Source: Ruminococcus sp. AF31-8BH (GTDB taxonomy: Bacteria > Bacillota > Clostridia > Lachnospirales > Lachnospiraceae). Taken from it: 64,000 nt of DNA. Each line of letters starts with the position of its first letter. Position 1 is the first letter of the stretch. Position numbers and translations under genes: made by a program. The DNA lies in the NCBI RefSeq assembly GCF_003460605.1, contig NZ_QTVN01000009.1, forward strand, positions 169,332 through 233,331, written 5' to 3'. The notes under the pieces were generated by a model. That model was given only the letters and a program-made list of their open reading frames with translations, had not been told where the DNA came from and made no database searches. Of this stretch, positions 1 to 9,383 are shown in pieces.

Positions 1-2054
1 ACTTCGAGGGCGCGCTTATGAAAGCGATCCGTTCCCTGGAGCAGCATGTGGACAGCCTGATGTCTTATGATTTTACCCAGCTTACAGACGAGGAGCTTCT
101 TGCAGAGCTTGAGATCGTAGATGACCGCAGAATCTGGAAGATTGCAGAAGCAATCCGCCGCGGTATGCCGCAGTCCATGCTTCACGATATCACACAGATC
201 GATATCTGGTTCATTGACAAGATTGCAATCCTGGTAGGTATGGAGAATGCACTGAAGAACAGAAAGCTTACCAAAGAACTTCTTCTGGAAGCAAAACGCA
301 TGGAGTTCCCGGACTACATCATTGCCCGCCTTACAGGCAAAACTGAGGATGAAATCAAGGGACTTCGCAGTGAGTACGGCATCAAGGCTGCATACAAGAT
401 GGTTGATACCTGTGCCGCAGAGTTTGCTGCTGCAACTCCGTATTACTATTCTGTATATGGTGACGAAGGCACAGAGAACGAAGCAATTGCCACACCGGAT
501 AAGAAAAAGATCCTGGTACTTGGTTCCGGACCGATCCGTATCGGACAGGGTATTGAGTTCGATTTCTGCTCCGTACACTGTACCTGGGCTTTTGCGAAGG
601 AAGGCTATGAGACGATTATTATCAACAACAATCCGGAAACTGTAAGTACAGACTTTGATATTGCAGATAAGCTGTATTTTGAGCCCCTTACACCGGAGGA
701 TGTTGAGAATATTGTAAATATTGAGAAACCGGACGGAGCGGTTGTTCAGTTCGGCGGACAGACTGCCATCAAGCTGACAGAAGCTCTTACCAAGATGGGC
801 GTGAAGATTCTTGGAACATCTGCTGAGAACGTAGATGCAGCTGAGGACCGTGAGCTGTTTGATGAGATTCTTGAGAAGTGCCAGATCCCGAGACCGAAGG
901 GACACACTGTATTTACCGCAGAGGAAGCGAAGAAAGCTGCAAATGAGCTGGGCTATCCGGTTCTGGTTCGTCCTTCCTATGTACTTGGCGGTCAGGGAAT
1001 GCGTATTGCAGTAAGCGATGAGGATGTGGAAGAGTACATCGGTGTGATCAACCAGATCGCACAGGAGCATCCAATCCTTGTTGACAAGTACCTGATGGGA
1101 AAAGAAATCGAGGTTGATGCCGTATGCGACGGCGAGGACATTTTGATTCCTGGTATTATGGAGCATATTGAGCGTGCCGGAATCCATTCCGGTGACAGTA
1201 TTTCCGTATATCCGGCAAGAACCATCAGTGAAAAAGCAAAAGAGACTATTGCAGAGTACACCAAACGTCTTGCAAGAGCACTGCATGTCATCGGTATGAT
1301 CAACATCCAGTTTATCGTTCTTGGAGATGACGTATACGTAATTGAGGTTAACCCGCGTTCCAGCCGTACCGTACCTTACATCAGCAAGGTTACCGGAATC
1401 CCGATCGTACCGCTGGCAACCAAGGTAATCCTTGGATACAAGCTGAAAGACATGGGCTATGAGCCAGGACTTCAGCCGGAAGCAAAACATATTGCCATCA
1501 AGATGCCGGTATTCTCCTTCGAGAAGATCCGCGGCGCTGATATCAGCCTTGGACCGGAGATGAAGTCCACAGGTGAGTGCCTTGGTATTGCAGAGACCTT
1601 CAATGAGGCTCTTTACAAAGCATTCCTTGGTGCCGGAATCCGTCTGCCGAAGTACAAGAACATGATCATGACAGTCAGACCGGAAGAGCAGGAAGATGCA
1701 GTTCCGATCGCAAAGAGATTCGAGGCACTTGGATACCGTATCTACGCTACAAGAGGAACCGCAAATACTTTGAAAGAGCACGGCGTTAAGGTAATCCGCA
1801 CCAACAAGCTGGAGCAGCCTGCACCGAACCTTATGGACCTGATCCTTGGTCATAAGATTGATGTGGTTATCGACATCCCATCCCAGGGCGTTGAGCATCA
1901 GAAGGATGGATTCGTGATCAGACGTAATGCCATCGAGACTGGTGTAAATGTTCTTACCAGCCTTGATACAGCAGAAGCTCTGGTAACCAGTCTTGAGAAC
2001 ACAGATGCCAAGAAGTTGAGCCTGATCGATATCGCGACTATCGCCAGAAGATAA
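1..2054 (+). CDS. carB: Carbamoyl-phosphate synthase large subunit, 3' part
   Basis: Large subunit of carbamoyl-phosphate synthase, which makes carbamoyl phosphate from bicarbonate, ATP and glutamine-derived ammonia for pyrimidine and arginine synthesis. The frame is open from base 3, before the first ATG at 18 (residues FEGAL precede it), so the gene enters from outside the window; about 680 of the usual roughly 1,070 residues are present. Visible are the end of the first half, the linker, the second synthase half (GSGPIRIGQGIEFDF, then an ATP-grasp with YPVLVRPSYVLGGQGM and EVNPRSSRT), and the C-terminal MGS-like allosteric domain (YATRGTANTLKEHGV to the end). carA would be expected upstream. 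An inverted repeat follows the stop. Identification is very secure. Confidence 0.97.
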   Translation, partial: FEGALMKAIRSLEQHVDSLMSYDFTQLTDEELLAELEIVDDRRIWKIAEAIRRGMPQSMLHDITQIDIWFIDKIAILVGMENALKNRKLTKELLLEAKRMEFPDYIIARLTGKTEDEIKGLRSEYGIKAAYKMVDTCAAEFAAATPYYYSVYGDEGTENEAIATPDKKKILVLGSGPIRIGQGIEFDFCSVHCTWAFAKEGYETIIINNNPETVSTDFDIADKLYFEPLTPEDVENIVNIEKPDGAVVQFGGQTAIKLTEALTKMGVKILGTSAENVDAAEDRELFDEILEKCQIPRPKGHTVFTAEEAKKAANELGYPVLVRPSYVLGGQGMRIAVSDEDVEEYIGVINQIAQEHPILVDKYLMGKEIEVDAVCDGEDILIPGIMEHIERAGIHSGDSISVYPARTISEKAKETIAEYTKRLARALHVIGMINIQFIVLGDDVYVIEVNPRSSRTVPYISKVTGIPIVPLATKVILGYKLKDMGYEPGLQPEAKHIAIKMPVFSFEKIRGADISLGPEMKSTGECLGIAETFNEALYKAFLGAGIRLPKYKNMIMTVRPEEQEDAVPIAKRFEALGYRIYATRGTANTLKEHGVKVIRTNKLEQPAPNLMDLILGHKIDVVIDIPSQGVEHQKDGFVIRRNAIETGVNVLTSLDTAEALVTSLENTDAKKLSLIDIATIARR

Positions 2055-2134
2055 GCAGCTGTTAAACAAAAGCTAAATTTTGCGAAAAAAGCAAAATACA
2101 AGTTTACGAAAGTCATTTGATGTAATATACTAAA

Positions 2135-2173
2135 GAGGACGGAGAAATTTAAGTCTCCGTCCTCATTTTGTTC
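2135..2173 (+). terminator. Rho-independent terminator after carB
   Basis: Perfect 11-bp inverted repeat, GAGGACGGAGA (2135-2145) with TCTCCGTCCTC (2154-2164), 8-base loop, followed by a modest T-rich stretch. It separates carB from uppP. Confidence 0.75.
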
Positions 2174-2193
2174 AAGATAAGAAAGGGGTAGAA

Positions 2194-3096
2194 ATGGATA
2201 TTATCGAACTTTTAAAGGTAATTCTCCTTGGTATTGTGGAAGGAATTACAGAGTGGCTTCCTATCAGCAGTACCGGCCATATGATCCTGGTGGATGAGTT
2301 TATTCACCTGAATGTTTCTCAGGATTTTATGGATGTATTTCTGGTTGTGATCCAGCTGGGAGCAATTCTCGCAGTCGTTGTTTTGTACTGGAATAAGCTG
2401 TGGCCGTTTTACATAAAGAAGCTTCCCAGAAGAACTCAGATGGCCATCGCTAAGAAGCCGAAATGGGCGCAGGTAATTCTGAATTTTGTTGAGCGCTACT
2501 GTGATAAGGACAAATGGATCCTGTGGTTTAAGATCGTGGTAGCATGTCTGCCGACTATCATTATTGCGCTTCCGTTTAATGATTTTATTGAGGCGCATTT
2601 CAACAACTATGTTGTAGTAGCCATCGCGTTAATTGTCTACGGTGTTCTGTTTATCATTGTGGAAAACTACAACAAAGGCAGAGAGCCGCAGTGCACAAGT
2701 CTGGAAGATCTGACTTTCAAGACTGCATTTTTGATTGGCTGCTTCCAGGTTCTTTCTGTTGTTCCGGGAACTTCCAGATCCGGTTCCACCATTATCGGAG
2801 GAATCCTGGTTGGTACCTCCCGTACCGTTGCAGCTGAGTTTACCTTCTTCCTTGGCATTCCGGTTATGTTCGGAGCCAGCCTTCTGAAGCTGCTGAAATT
2901 CGGCTTTGGATTTACAGGAACAGAGGTATTGATTCTGGTAATCGGTATGGTGGTTGCATTTGTGGTTTCCATCCTTGCAATCAAGTTCCTGATGGGCTAT
3001 ATCAAGAAGCATGACTTCAAGGCATTCGGCTGGTACCGAATCGTACTTGGTGTGCTGGTTCTGGTTTATTTCATCGGCAAGACCTTACTTGCATAA
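2194..3096 (+). CDS. uppP: Undecaprenyl-diphosphatase UppP/BacA
   Basis: Integral membrane phosphatase that dephosphorylates undecaprenyl pyrophosphate to recycle the lipid carrier of peptidoglycan and other wall polymers; the family also gives basal bacitracin resistance. Both family signatures are present: the Glu-rich motif [16 protein letters not shown] (about residues 14-30) and PGTSRSGST (about residues 190-198). Several hydrophobic helices lie throughout. At 300 residues it is slightly longer than the usual 265-280, because of a polar insert around residues 75-105. The start follows GAAAGGGG. It is flanked by terminators on both sides, so it is probably monocistronic. Confidence 0.96.
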   Translation: MDIIELLKVILLGIVEGITEWLPISSTGHMILVDEFIHLNVSQDFMDVFLVVIQLGAILAVVVLYWNKLWPFYIKKLPRRTQMAIAKKPKWAQVILNFVERYCDKDKWILWFKIVVACLPTIIIALPFNDFIEAHFNNYVVVAIALIVYGVLFIIVENYNKGREPQCTSLEDLTFKTAFLIGCFQVLSVVPGTSRSGSTIIGGILVGTSRTVAAEFTFFLGIPVMFGASLLKLLKFGFGFTGTEVLILVIGMVVAFVVSILAIKFLMGYIKKHDFKAFGWYRIVLGVLVLVYFIGKTLLA

Positions 3097-3117
3097 AATT
3101 ATATATAAGAAATTTCG

Positions 3118-3158
3118 GCGTCAGCCTGCAGGGGAAACTTTGAGGGCTGGCGCTTTTT
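3118..3158 (+). terminator. Terminator after uppP
   Basis: Stem GCGTCAGCC (3118-3126) pairs with GGCTGGCGC (3145-3153), with one G-U pair, and is followed directly by TTTTT. Confidence 0.8.
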
Positions 3159-3173
3159 GTATGAAGTTTTTGA

Positions 3174-4757
<1,584 letters not shown>

Positions 4758-4869
4758 GCATCTTAGAAACACTCACTCTTCGTGCAAGCGAGAAGAGGAT
4801 GAGAAGATAGAAGATAACAGAAGATTGCGCTGCTATACTGCAGGCATATCTGCAGTCCTAAACAAAAAT

Positions 4870-4895
4870 GGCGGATCCATTTAATGGAATCCGCC
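4870..4895 (-). terminator. Terminator of the small minus-strand gene at 4929
   Basis: Inverted repeat GGCGGAT..ATCCGCC with one bulge and an AT-rich loop. On the minus strand it is followed by ATTTTTG, so it most likely ends the gene at 4929-5117 and may also stop glpK readthrough. Confidence 0.7.
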
Positions 4896-4928
4896 AAAAT
4901 AATTTTGTAAAGTGTCCAATATTAGAAA

Positions 4929-5117
4929 TTATGAGACACCTGTTTTCTTTTGTGTATTTCGATTTTTGGCCGCCAAACGAAAGGCTTTCTCCATTGCTGG
5001 GGTAAGGGCAGGAGAATCTTCATCAAAAACAATATCCTTTTTGGCAGCAGCTTCTATTTGTTGAATTTGTTCTTTGGTGGGTTGCTGATTTCTATTCAAA
5101 GTAACTGTCTTGATCAA
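4929..5117 (-). CDS. Small conserved hypothetical protein (62 aa)
   Basis: Short, charged protein with no signal peptide or membrane segment. It begins IKTVTLNRNQ, continues with a helical QIQQIEAAAKKD stretch and ends with PALTPAMEKAFRLAAKNRN. The start is taken as TTG at 5117 because AAGAAAGGAG lies at ideal distance; an in-frame ATG at 5195 has no ribosome site. The DEDSPALTPAMEKAF ending recalls small proteins encoded beside toxin genes in Clostridia, so an antitoxin-like role is possible, but no toxin gene adjoins it here. Its own terminator lies at 4870-4895. Function unknown. Confidence 0.6.
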   Translation of the reverse strand: MIKTVTLNRNQQPTKEQIQQIEAAAKKDIVFDEDSPALTPAMEKAFRLAAKNRNTQKKTGVS

Positions 5118-5271
5118 AGTAAATACTCCTTTCTTGAAAGACAGGCCACAGAGCAGCAGTGCTCCATGGCCAAAATAGTTTTCTTTATTATACATGTTAA
5201 ACCCAACTTTAAGTCAAGAAAAATTTCCGGTGCTCCTGTTAAATGTAAAAGTAACTTCCTGATTATAAGAC

Positions 5272-6354
5272 TTAATTCGCCTTCTTATACTTAATATAAT
5301 TCACTACCATCATAGCCAGCTTAAATGTCAACGCATCCTCAAAGGTCCGGATATCCAATCCAAATTTCTTCTGTAGCTTTTCAAAACGGTACACCAGCGT
5401 GTTACGATGCACATAAAGCTGGCGGGAGGTTTCAGAAAGGTTCAGGTTGTTTTCAAAGAAGGTGCGGATGGTAGTAAGAGTCTCATCATCAATGGAATCC
5501 AGAGTCTCTTCCTTGAAAAACTCATCGATAAACATCTCGCAGATCTCTACCGGCAGCTGGTAAATCAGTCGTCCGATTCCCAGGCGGTTGTATCCGAAAA
5601 CATTCTTGCCCGTGTAAAAAATCTTGCCCACTTCCAGCGCAGTGCGGGCCTCCTTATAGGCATCCGGAAGCTGCTTCAGGTCATCCGCAATATTGCTGTA
5701 AGAAACCCAGGCAGAAGTCATGGCCTCAGTATTCAGCATGTCTACCAGCATATGAGCAATGTCGTCCAGATCAGAATAATCTTCAGAAGGCTGCAGCTCC
5801 CGAAGGACAATAATTCCGGAGTCGTCAATAGCTGTGATAAAGTCACGGGTTTTGGCAGCAAAAATATTGCGGATGGTAGCAAGCGCATTCTCATCCTTGC
5901 TCTGTTTGGTCTCTACAAGGAAAACGGTACGTCTCACAGTTGTAGCAATGTGAAGCTTCTTGGCACGGTTAAAAGCGTCCACTTCAGAGTAGGAGCCAAG
6001 AAGAAGATTCTGCATAAAAACGTTTTTATCACTTTTCTCCGTATAAGCGGTGAGCAGGCTCTCGATCTGGCAGACAGCCAGTTCCCCGATAGTGGAAGCC
6101 GCCTCCGCATTTCCCCACACGATCAGAATATACTGAAGCTGGTGGTTTTCCATAACCTTGTAAAGGCGGCAGTTCATATTGGAAATACACAAAGCTTCCT
6201 CATCCTTAAATTCGTCCAGTTTCTCGGTGGAAGGCAGGGCTCTGTCGCAGGTGCTGATATAAATCGTGTTGTCTAAATGAACAAGGCAGAAGTCCAGATG
6301 ACTGATGTTCTTCCAGTCTTCCAGACATTTCTGGAGAATCTGAAGTAATTTCAT
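5272..6354 (-). CDS. PucR/CdaR-type helix-turn-helix regulator
   Basis: Cytoplasmic transcriptional regulator of 360 residues. The C-terminal 60 residues form the PucR-type HTH_30 domain (NLNLSETSRQLYVHRNTLVYR, then FGLDIRTFEDALTFKLAMMV). The preceding 300 residues match the GGDEF-like/CdaR sensor layout without catalytic residues. It lies downstream of, and on the same strand as, the sugar importer ATPase ugpC at 6468-7580, with a terminator between them, and a control role over that system is plausible from position. The start follows AAAGGAGA. The ligand is unknown. Confidence 0.88.
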   Translation of the reverse strand: MKLLQILQKCLEDWKNISHLDFCLVHLDNTIYISTCDRALPSTEKLDEFKDEEALCISNMNCRLYKVMENHQLQYILIVWGNAEAASTIGELAVCQIESLLTAYTEKSDKNVFMQNLLLGSYSEVDAFNRAKKLHIATTVRRTVFLVETKQSKDENALATIRNIFAAKTRDFITAIDDSGIIVLRELQPSEDYSDLDDIAHMLVDMLNTEAMTSAWVSYSNIADDLKQLPDAYKEARTALEVGKIFYTGKNVFGYNRLGIGRLIYQLPVEICEMFIDEFFKEETLDSIDDETLTTIRTFFENNLNLSETSRQLYVHRNTLVYRFEKLQKKFGLDIRTFEDALTFKLAMMVVNYIKYKKAN

Positions 6355-6411
6355 AAGGTTGTCTCCTTTGTGAAAAAAATAATAAAAATCCGTCCTAGAT
6401 ACTCACAGTAT

Positions 6412-6446
6412 AACACAAAAAAGCCCCAGGGGAAAACCCCTGAGGC
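6412..6446 (-). terminator. Terminator after ugpC
   Basis: Stem GCCTCAGGGG / CCCCTGGGGC (6423-6446 on the plus strand, AAAA loop), followed on the minus strand by CTTTTTTG. It separates ugpC from the PucR gene. Confidence 0.85.
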
Positions 6447-6467
6447 CCAATTTCATTCTTCTAAAAA

Positions 6468-7580
6468 TTAGTTGCAGATAACAAGCTCTGTCTCTTTGTC
6501 GAAGAAGTGAGATTTCTCCATATCGAATGCGAATTTGATTGTATCGCCTGTCTTGGAGTTTGTACGAGGATCAACTCGTGCTGTAACCTGAGTTCCGTTT
6601 ACATCGAAGTACAGGAATACTTCAGCACCAAGAAGCTCATAAACCTTAACGGTAGATGTCATTGGAGCGCTTGGAGAAGCCTCGATGAACATCTGGGAAT
6701 CATGAATATCCTCTGGACGGATACCAAGAACAACTGTCTTTCCAACATAGCCGCCATCTTTCAGAACTTTCGCTTTTGCAGCTGGGATAACAACGTCATA
6801 CTCACCAACTTTAGCAACAAGGTCGCCGCCTTTTTCTGCGATCTGAGCATCAAGGAAGTTCATCTGCGGAGATCCCATGAATCCTGCTACGAACAGGTTG
6901 CCTGGCTGCTCATAAAGGTGCTGTGGTGTATCAACCTGCTGAACAACACCATCTTTCATAACAACGATTCTGGTACCAAGAGTCATAGCCTCTGTCTGGT
7001 CATGTGTTACATAGATGATAGTTGCACCCAGTCTCTGATGGATCTTGGAAATTTCAATACGCATCTGTACACGAAGTTTAGCATCCAGGTTGGAAAGAGG
7101 CTCATCCATAAGGAATACCTTAGGATTACGAACGATAGCACGTCCCATAGCAACACGCTGTCTCTGTCCACCGGAAAGAGCCTTCGGTTTACGATCAAGA
7201 AGTTTCTCAAGGTCAAGGATTCTTGCAGCTTCTCTAACTGCTTTGTCAATCTGGTCTTTCGGAACTTTACGAAGTTTCAGACCAAATGCCATGTTATCAT
7301 ATACTGTCATATGAGGATACAGAGCGTAGTTCTGGAATACCATTGCGATATCACGGTCTTTCGGCTCTACATCGTTCATAACTTTGTCACCGATCTTTAA
7401 TGTACCACCGCTGATCTCCTCAAGACCTGCGATCATACGAAGTGTTGTAGATTTACCACATCCGGATGGTCCTACGAAGATGATGAACTCTTTGTCTTCG
7501 ATTTCAAGGTTGAAGTCTTTAACTGCCTGGAAACCATTTGGGTAAGTTTTGTTAATGTGCTGTAATGATAAGCTTGCCAT
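6468..7580 (-). CDS. ugpC: Sugar ABC importer ATPase (UgpC/MsmK/MalK type)
   Basis: Shared ATPase of CUT1-type sugar importers, working at the inner face of the membrane with separately encoded permeases and binding proteins. It has Walker A GPSGCGKST (about residue 36), Q-loop, signature LSGGQRQRVAMGRAI, Walker B VFLMDEPLSNLD, the H-loop (THDQTEA), and a C-terminal TOBE/regulatory domain (from about 240). The 370-residue length is typical. The start at 7580 (MASLSLQ) is preceded by TTTGGAGGAAAAATC. It stands alone without permease genes, the usual arrangement for a multitask ATPase serving several importers in Firmicutes. Confidence 0.93.
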   Translation of the reverse strand: MASLSLQHINKTYPNGFQAVKDFNLEIEDKEFIIFVGPSGCGKSTTLRMIAGLEEISGGTLKIGDKVMNDVEPKDRDIAMVFQNYALYPHMTVYDNMAFGLKLRKVPKDQIDKAVREAARILDLEKLLDRKPKALSGGQRQRVAMGRAIVRNPKVFLMDEPLSNLDAKLRVQMRIEISKIHQRLGATIIYVTHDQTEAMTLGTRIVVMKDGVVQQVDTPQHLYEQPGNLFVAGFMGSPQMNFLDAQIAEKGGDLVAKVGEYDVVIPAAKAKVLKDGGYVGKTVVLGIRPEDIHDSQMFIEASPSAPMTSTVKVYELLGAEVFLYFDVNGTQVTARVDPRTNSKTGDTIKFAFDMEKSHFFDKETELVICN

Positions 7581-7713
7581 GATTTTTCCTCCAAATTTCA
7601 ATACATTATGATAATCAAAATTGTTTCGATGCTTTTTTCATCTGCTGTTAGTATAGCGAAAATGACCTAAAAGGGCTAGGGCAGAATCATACAAACTTTT
7701 GAACTGTTTCTTG

Positions 7714-8613
7714 TCAATCTGACGAAAAAGCGGTAGCAGCAGGGGATCTCCTCTCGTTTATGAACATTCCCTGCAGTGATTTTGCCTGAAAAAGATGGAT
7801 AAACCAGTCACATTTGCACAAAAACAGGTAGTAGATGTTCAGACCGCAGCCGTGCAGGGGCTCATAATTGCCCTGGCCTTTGGACAAAATCACGTCTGCG
7901 CTTTGCAAAAGCTCCTGCGCATGGGCGCTGATTCCATGGAGCCAGGTGCCGCCTACATCGCTGCCGTTTCCCAGTACCGGGACAAGATCCGTGAGTCCGC
8001 AAAATTCTGCATCTTCCATGGTGGCGTCGTTTCCAGCCGGCAGACCGCGTACCAGTGCCGTGATCCGCACATTGGGAAACGTTTTCTTCAGAACCGAAAT
8101 GGCAAGCTTATCCAGGACGATTTCGCCGCAGTTATCGGTAATATATACAACATTGGCAGCTTTTTTCATATCCTGGCAAAAGTTTTTGTACTCCTGTTCA
8201 TCCAGAGTATCTTTGTTTTCGCTTTTGATAAGGGCAAGGGCAGTCTCTTGGCTGACCTCCGGAAGTGCTGCGAAATCGATGTAGTTGCCGGTGCGGGCAT
8301 AGATCAGGGCAGTTTTCAGCGGATCCGCAGAATAGCGGATGGTGGAGCGAAGTTCCTCCTCCAGATCCAGCATAAGCTGGTCATATTCTCTGTTGATCTG
8401 GGAAAAATCCTCCATAGGGACGCCCCAGAAGGAGCAGTAAAATTTTTTCAGTTCCGTGGAAATGCTTGGAACACAGTCGCCTTCCTTTGGATTGTCGAAA
8501 CGGCGGCGGATTGCTTCCATATATTGTTTTTTCCTGTCTTCATCATCAAAGTGACGAATTTTCGCTTCCTGCTTGCGAAGCTGACAGTTCATACAGCAGG
8601 GATTCAGTTTCAT
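7714..8613 (-). CDS. DUF89 / ARMT1-like protein
   Basis: Member of the DUF89 (damage-control phosphatase, ARMT1-like) family: cytoplasmic, metal-dependent, thought to remove phosphate from damaged sugar phosphates or cofactors. Family signs are the N-terminal Cys cluster NPCCMNCQLRKQ, YITDNCGEIVLDKL (metal site, about residue 155) and LSKGQGNYE (about residue 240). The 299-residue length is normal. The start at 8613 is fixed by AAAGGAGGG. It is the upstream neighbour of ugpC on the same strand, with a gap of about 130 bp, so it is probably transcribed separately. Substrate unknown. Confidence 0.85.
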   Translation of the reverse strand: MKLNPCCMNCQLRKQEAKIRHFDDEDRKKQYMEAIRRRFDNPKEGDCVPSISTELKKFYCSFWGVPMEDFSQINREYDQLMLDLEEELRSTIRYSADPLKTALIYARTGNYIDFAALPEVSQETALALIKSENKDTLDEQEYKNFCQDMKKAANVVYITDNCGEIVLDKLAISVLKKTFPNVRITALVRGLPAGNDATMEDAEFCGLTDLVPVLGNGSDVGGTWLHGISAHAQELLQSADVILSKGQGNYEPLHGCGLNIYYLFLCKCDWFIHLFQAKSLQGMFINERRSPAATAFSSD

Positions 8614-8730
8614 AGGGCCCTCCTTTTGGAAAAATGTGTGGTTAAAGGTCAAAAAAGTGGGAAAAATGATTTTTTTGTTATTATTATAGCAGAAAATAGA
8701 GCGGGAGAGTAGCAGTTTGTGCAGATAAAA

Positions 8731-8794
8731 TATAAAAAACAGAGATGAAGACTGTATGTTTTACCCTGGAAAACATATCAGTTCCCATCTCTGT
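8731..8794 (-). terminator. Terminator of the interrupted binding-protein gene
   Basis: Long stem ACAGAGATG / CATCTCTGT with an inner ATGTTTT / AAAACAT pairing (8739-8794), followed on the minus strand by TTTTTTATATTTT. This would end the host substrate-binding gene split by the mobile element. Confidence 0.85.
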
Positions 8795-8820
8795 ATAGAT
8801 AGAGTGTGTTTGAAATTGGG

Positions 8821-9383
8821 TTATTTTACCGCGGATTTCGCAAATTCAGTTGTAACAAGCTGTTCGTAATCGACTCTTTCAGAAAGCTCGCCTGCGCTTT
8901 CCAGAATGTCCTGGAGAAGTTCGAAGCTGTCCTGTTCAAATACCAGATTGTCTTTCCAGGTGTCCTGTTCATAATAGCGGGTGACGATGGTGGTGAGAGT
9001 ATCCAGATCGGTTTCCGGGAACTGCGGTGCGATTACCTGTGCAATTTCTTCAGGAGTGTGGCTTTGCACGTAATCCATTCCCTTCTGAAGGGCGGTTGTA
9101 AAGCTTTGGATGACCTGGGGATTTTCATTGAGAAAGCTGGTTTTGGCGCTGTAAGAGGTGTAGGGGACGTATCCGGAATCTACGCCAAGAGAGGCAACCA
9201 CATAGCCAGCCCCTTCTTTCTCAAGGGCGGTAGCGGAAGGCTCGAATTCCACTGTGAAAGCAGCAGAAGCATCACCTGTAAAAGCCGCCGCTGTGGAACC
9301 AAAGTCAATGCTCTGGTCGATTTCCAGATCTGCTGCCGGGTCAATGCCGTTGTTTTTCAGAATATATTCAAAAACCATTTCTG
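8821..9383 (-). pseudogene. Substrate-binding protein (NMT1/SsuA type), C-terminal part, cut by mobile element
   Basis: C-terminal half of an ABC-type periplasmic/lipid-side binding protein of the NMT1/SsuA (nitrate/sulfonate/thiamine-precursor) class. The frame runs from the attachment core (GGMPEMVFEYIL) to the stop at 8821 and includes SIDFGSTAAAFTGDASAAF and GAGYVVASLGVDSG. It has no start of its own. The N-terminal half with signal peptide lies at 22140-22583. Removing 12,749 bp between the two GCATGCC copies joins them in frame as 338 codons, the normal family length. It is therefore a gene disrupted by insertion and potentially restored by excision. The ligand cannot be told. Confidence 0.93.

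Noticed and set aside
5407..6276. A 289-codon plus-strand frame opposite the PucR gene
   Set aside because: The minus-strand gene has a clear HTH domain and ribosome site; the plus frame has neither.
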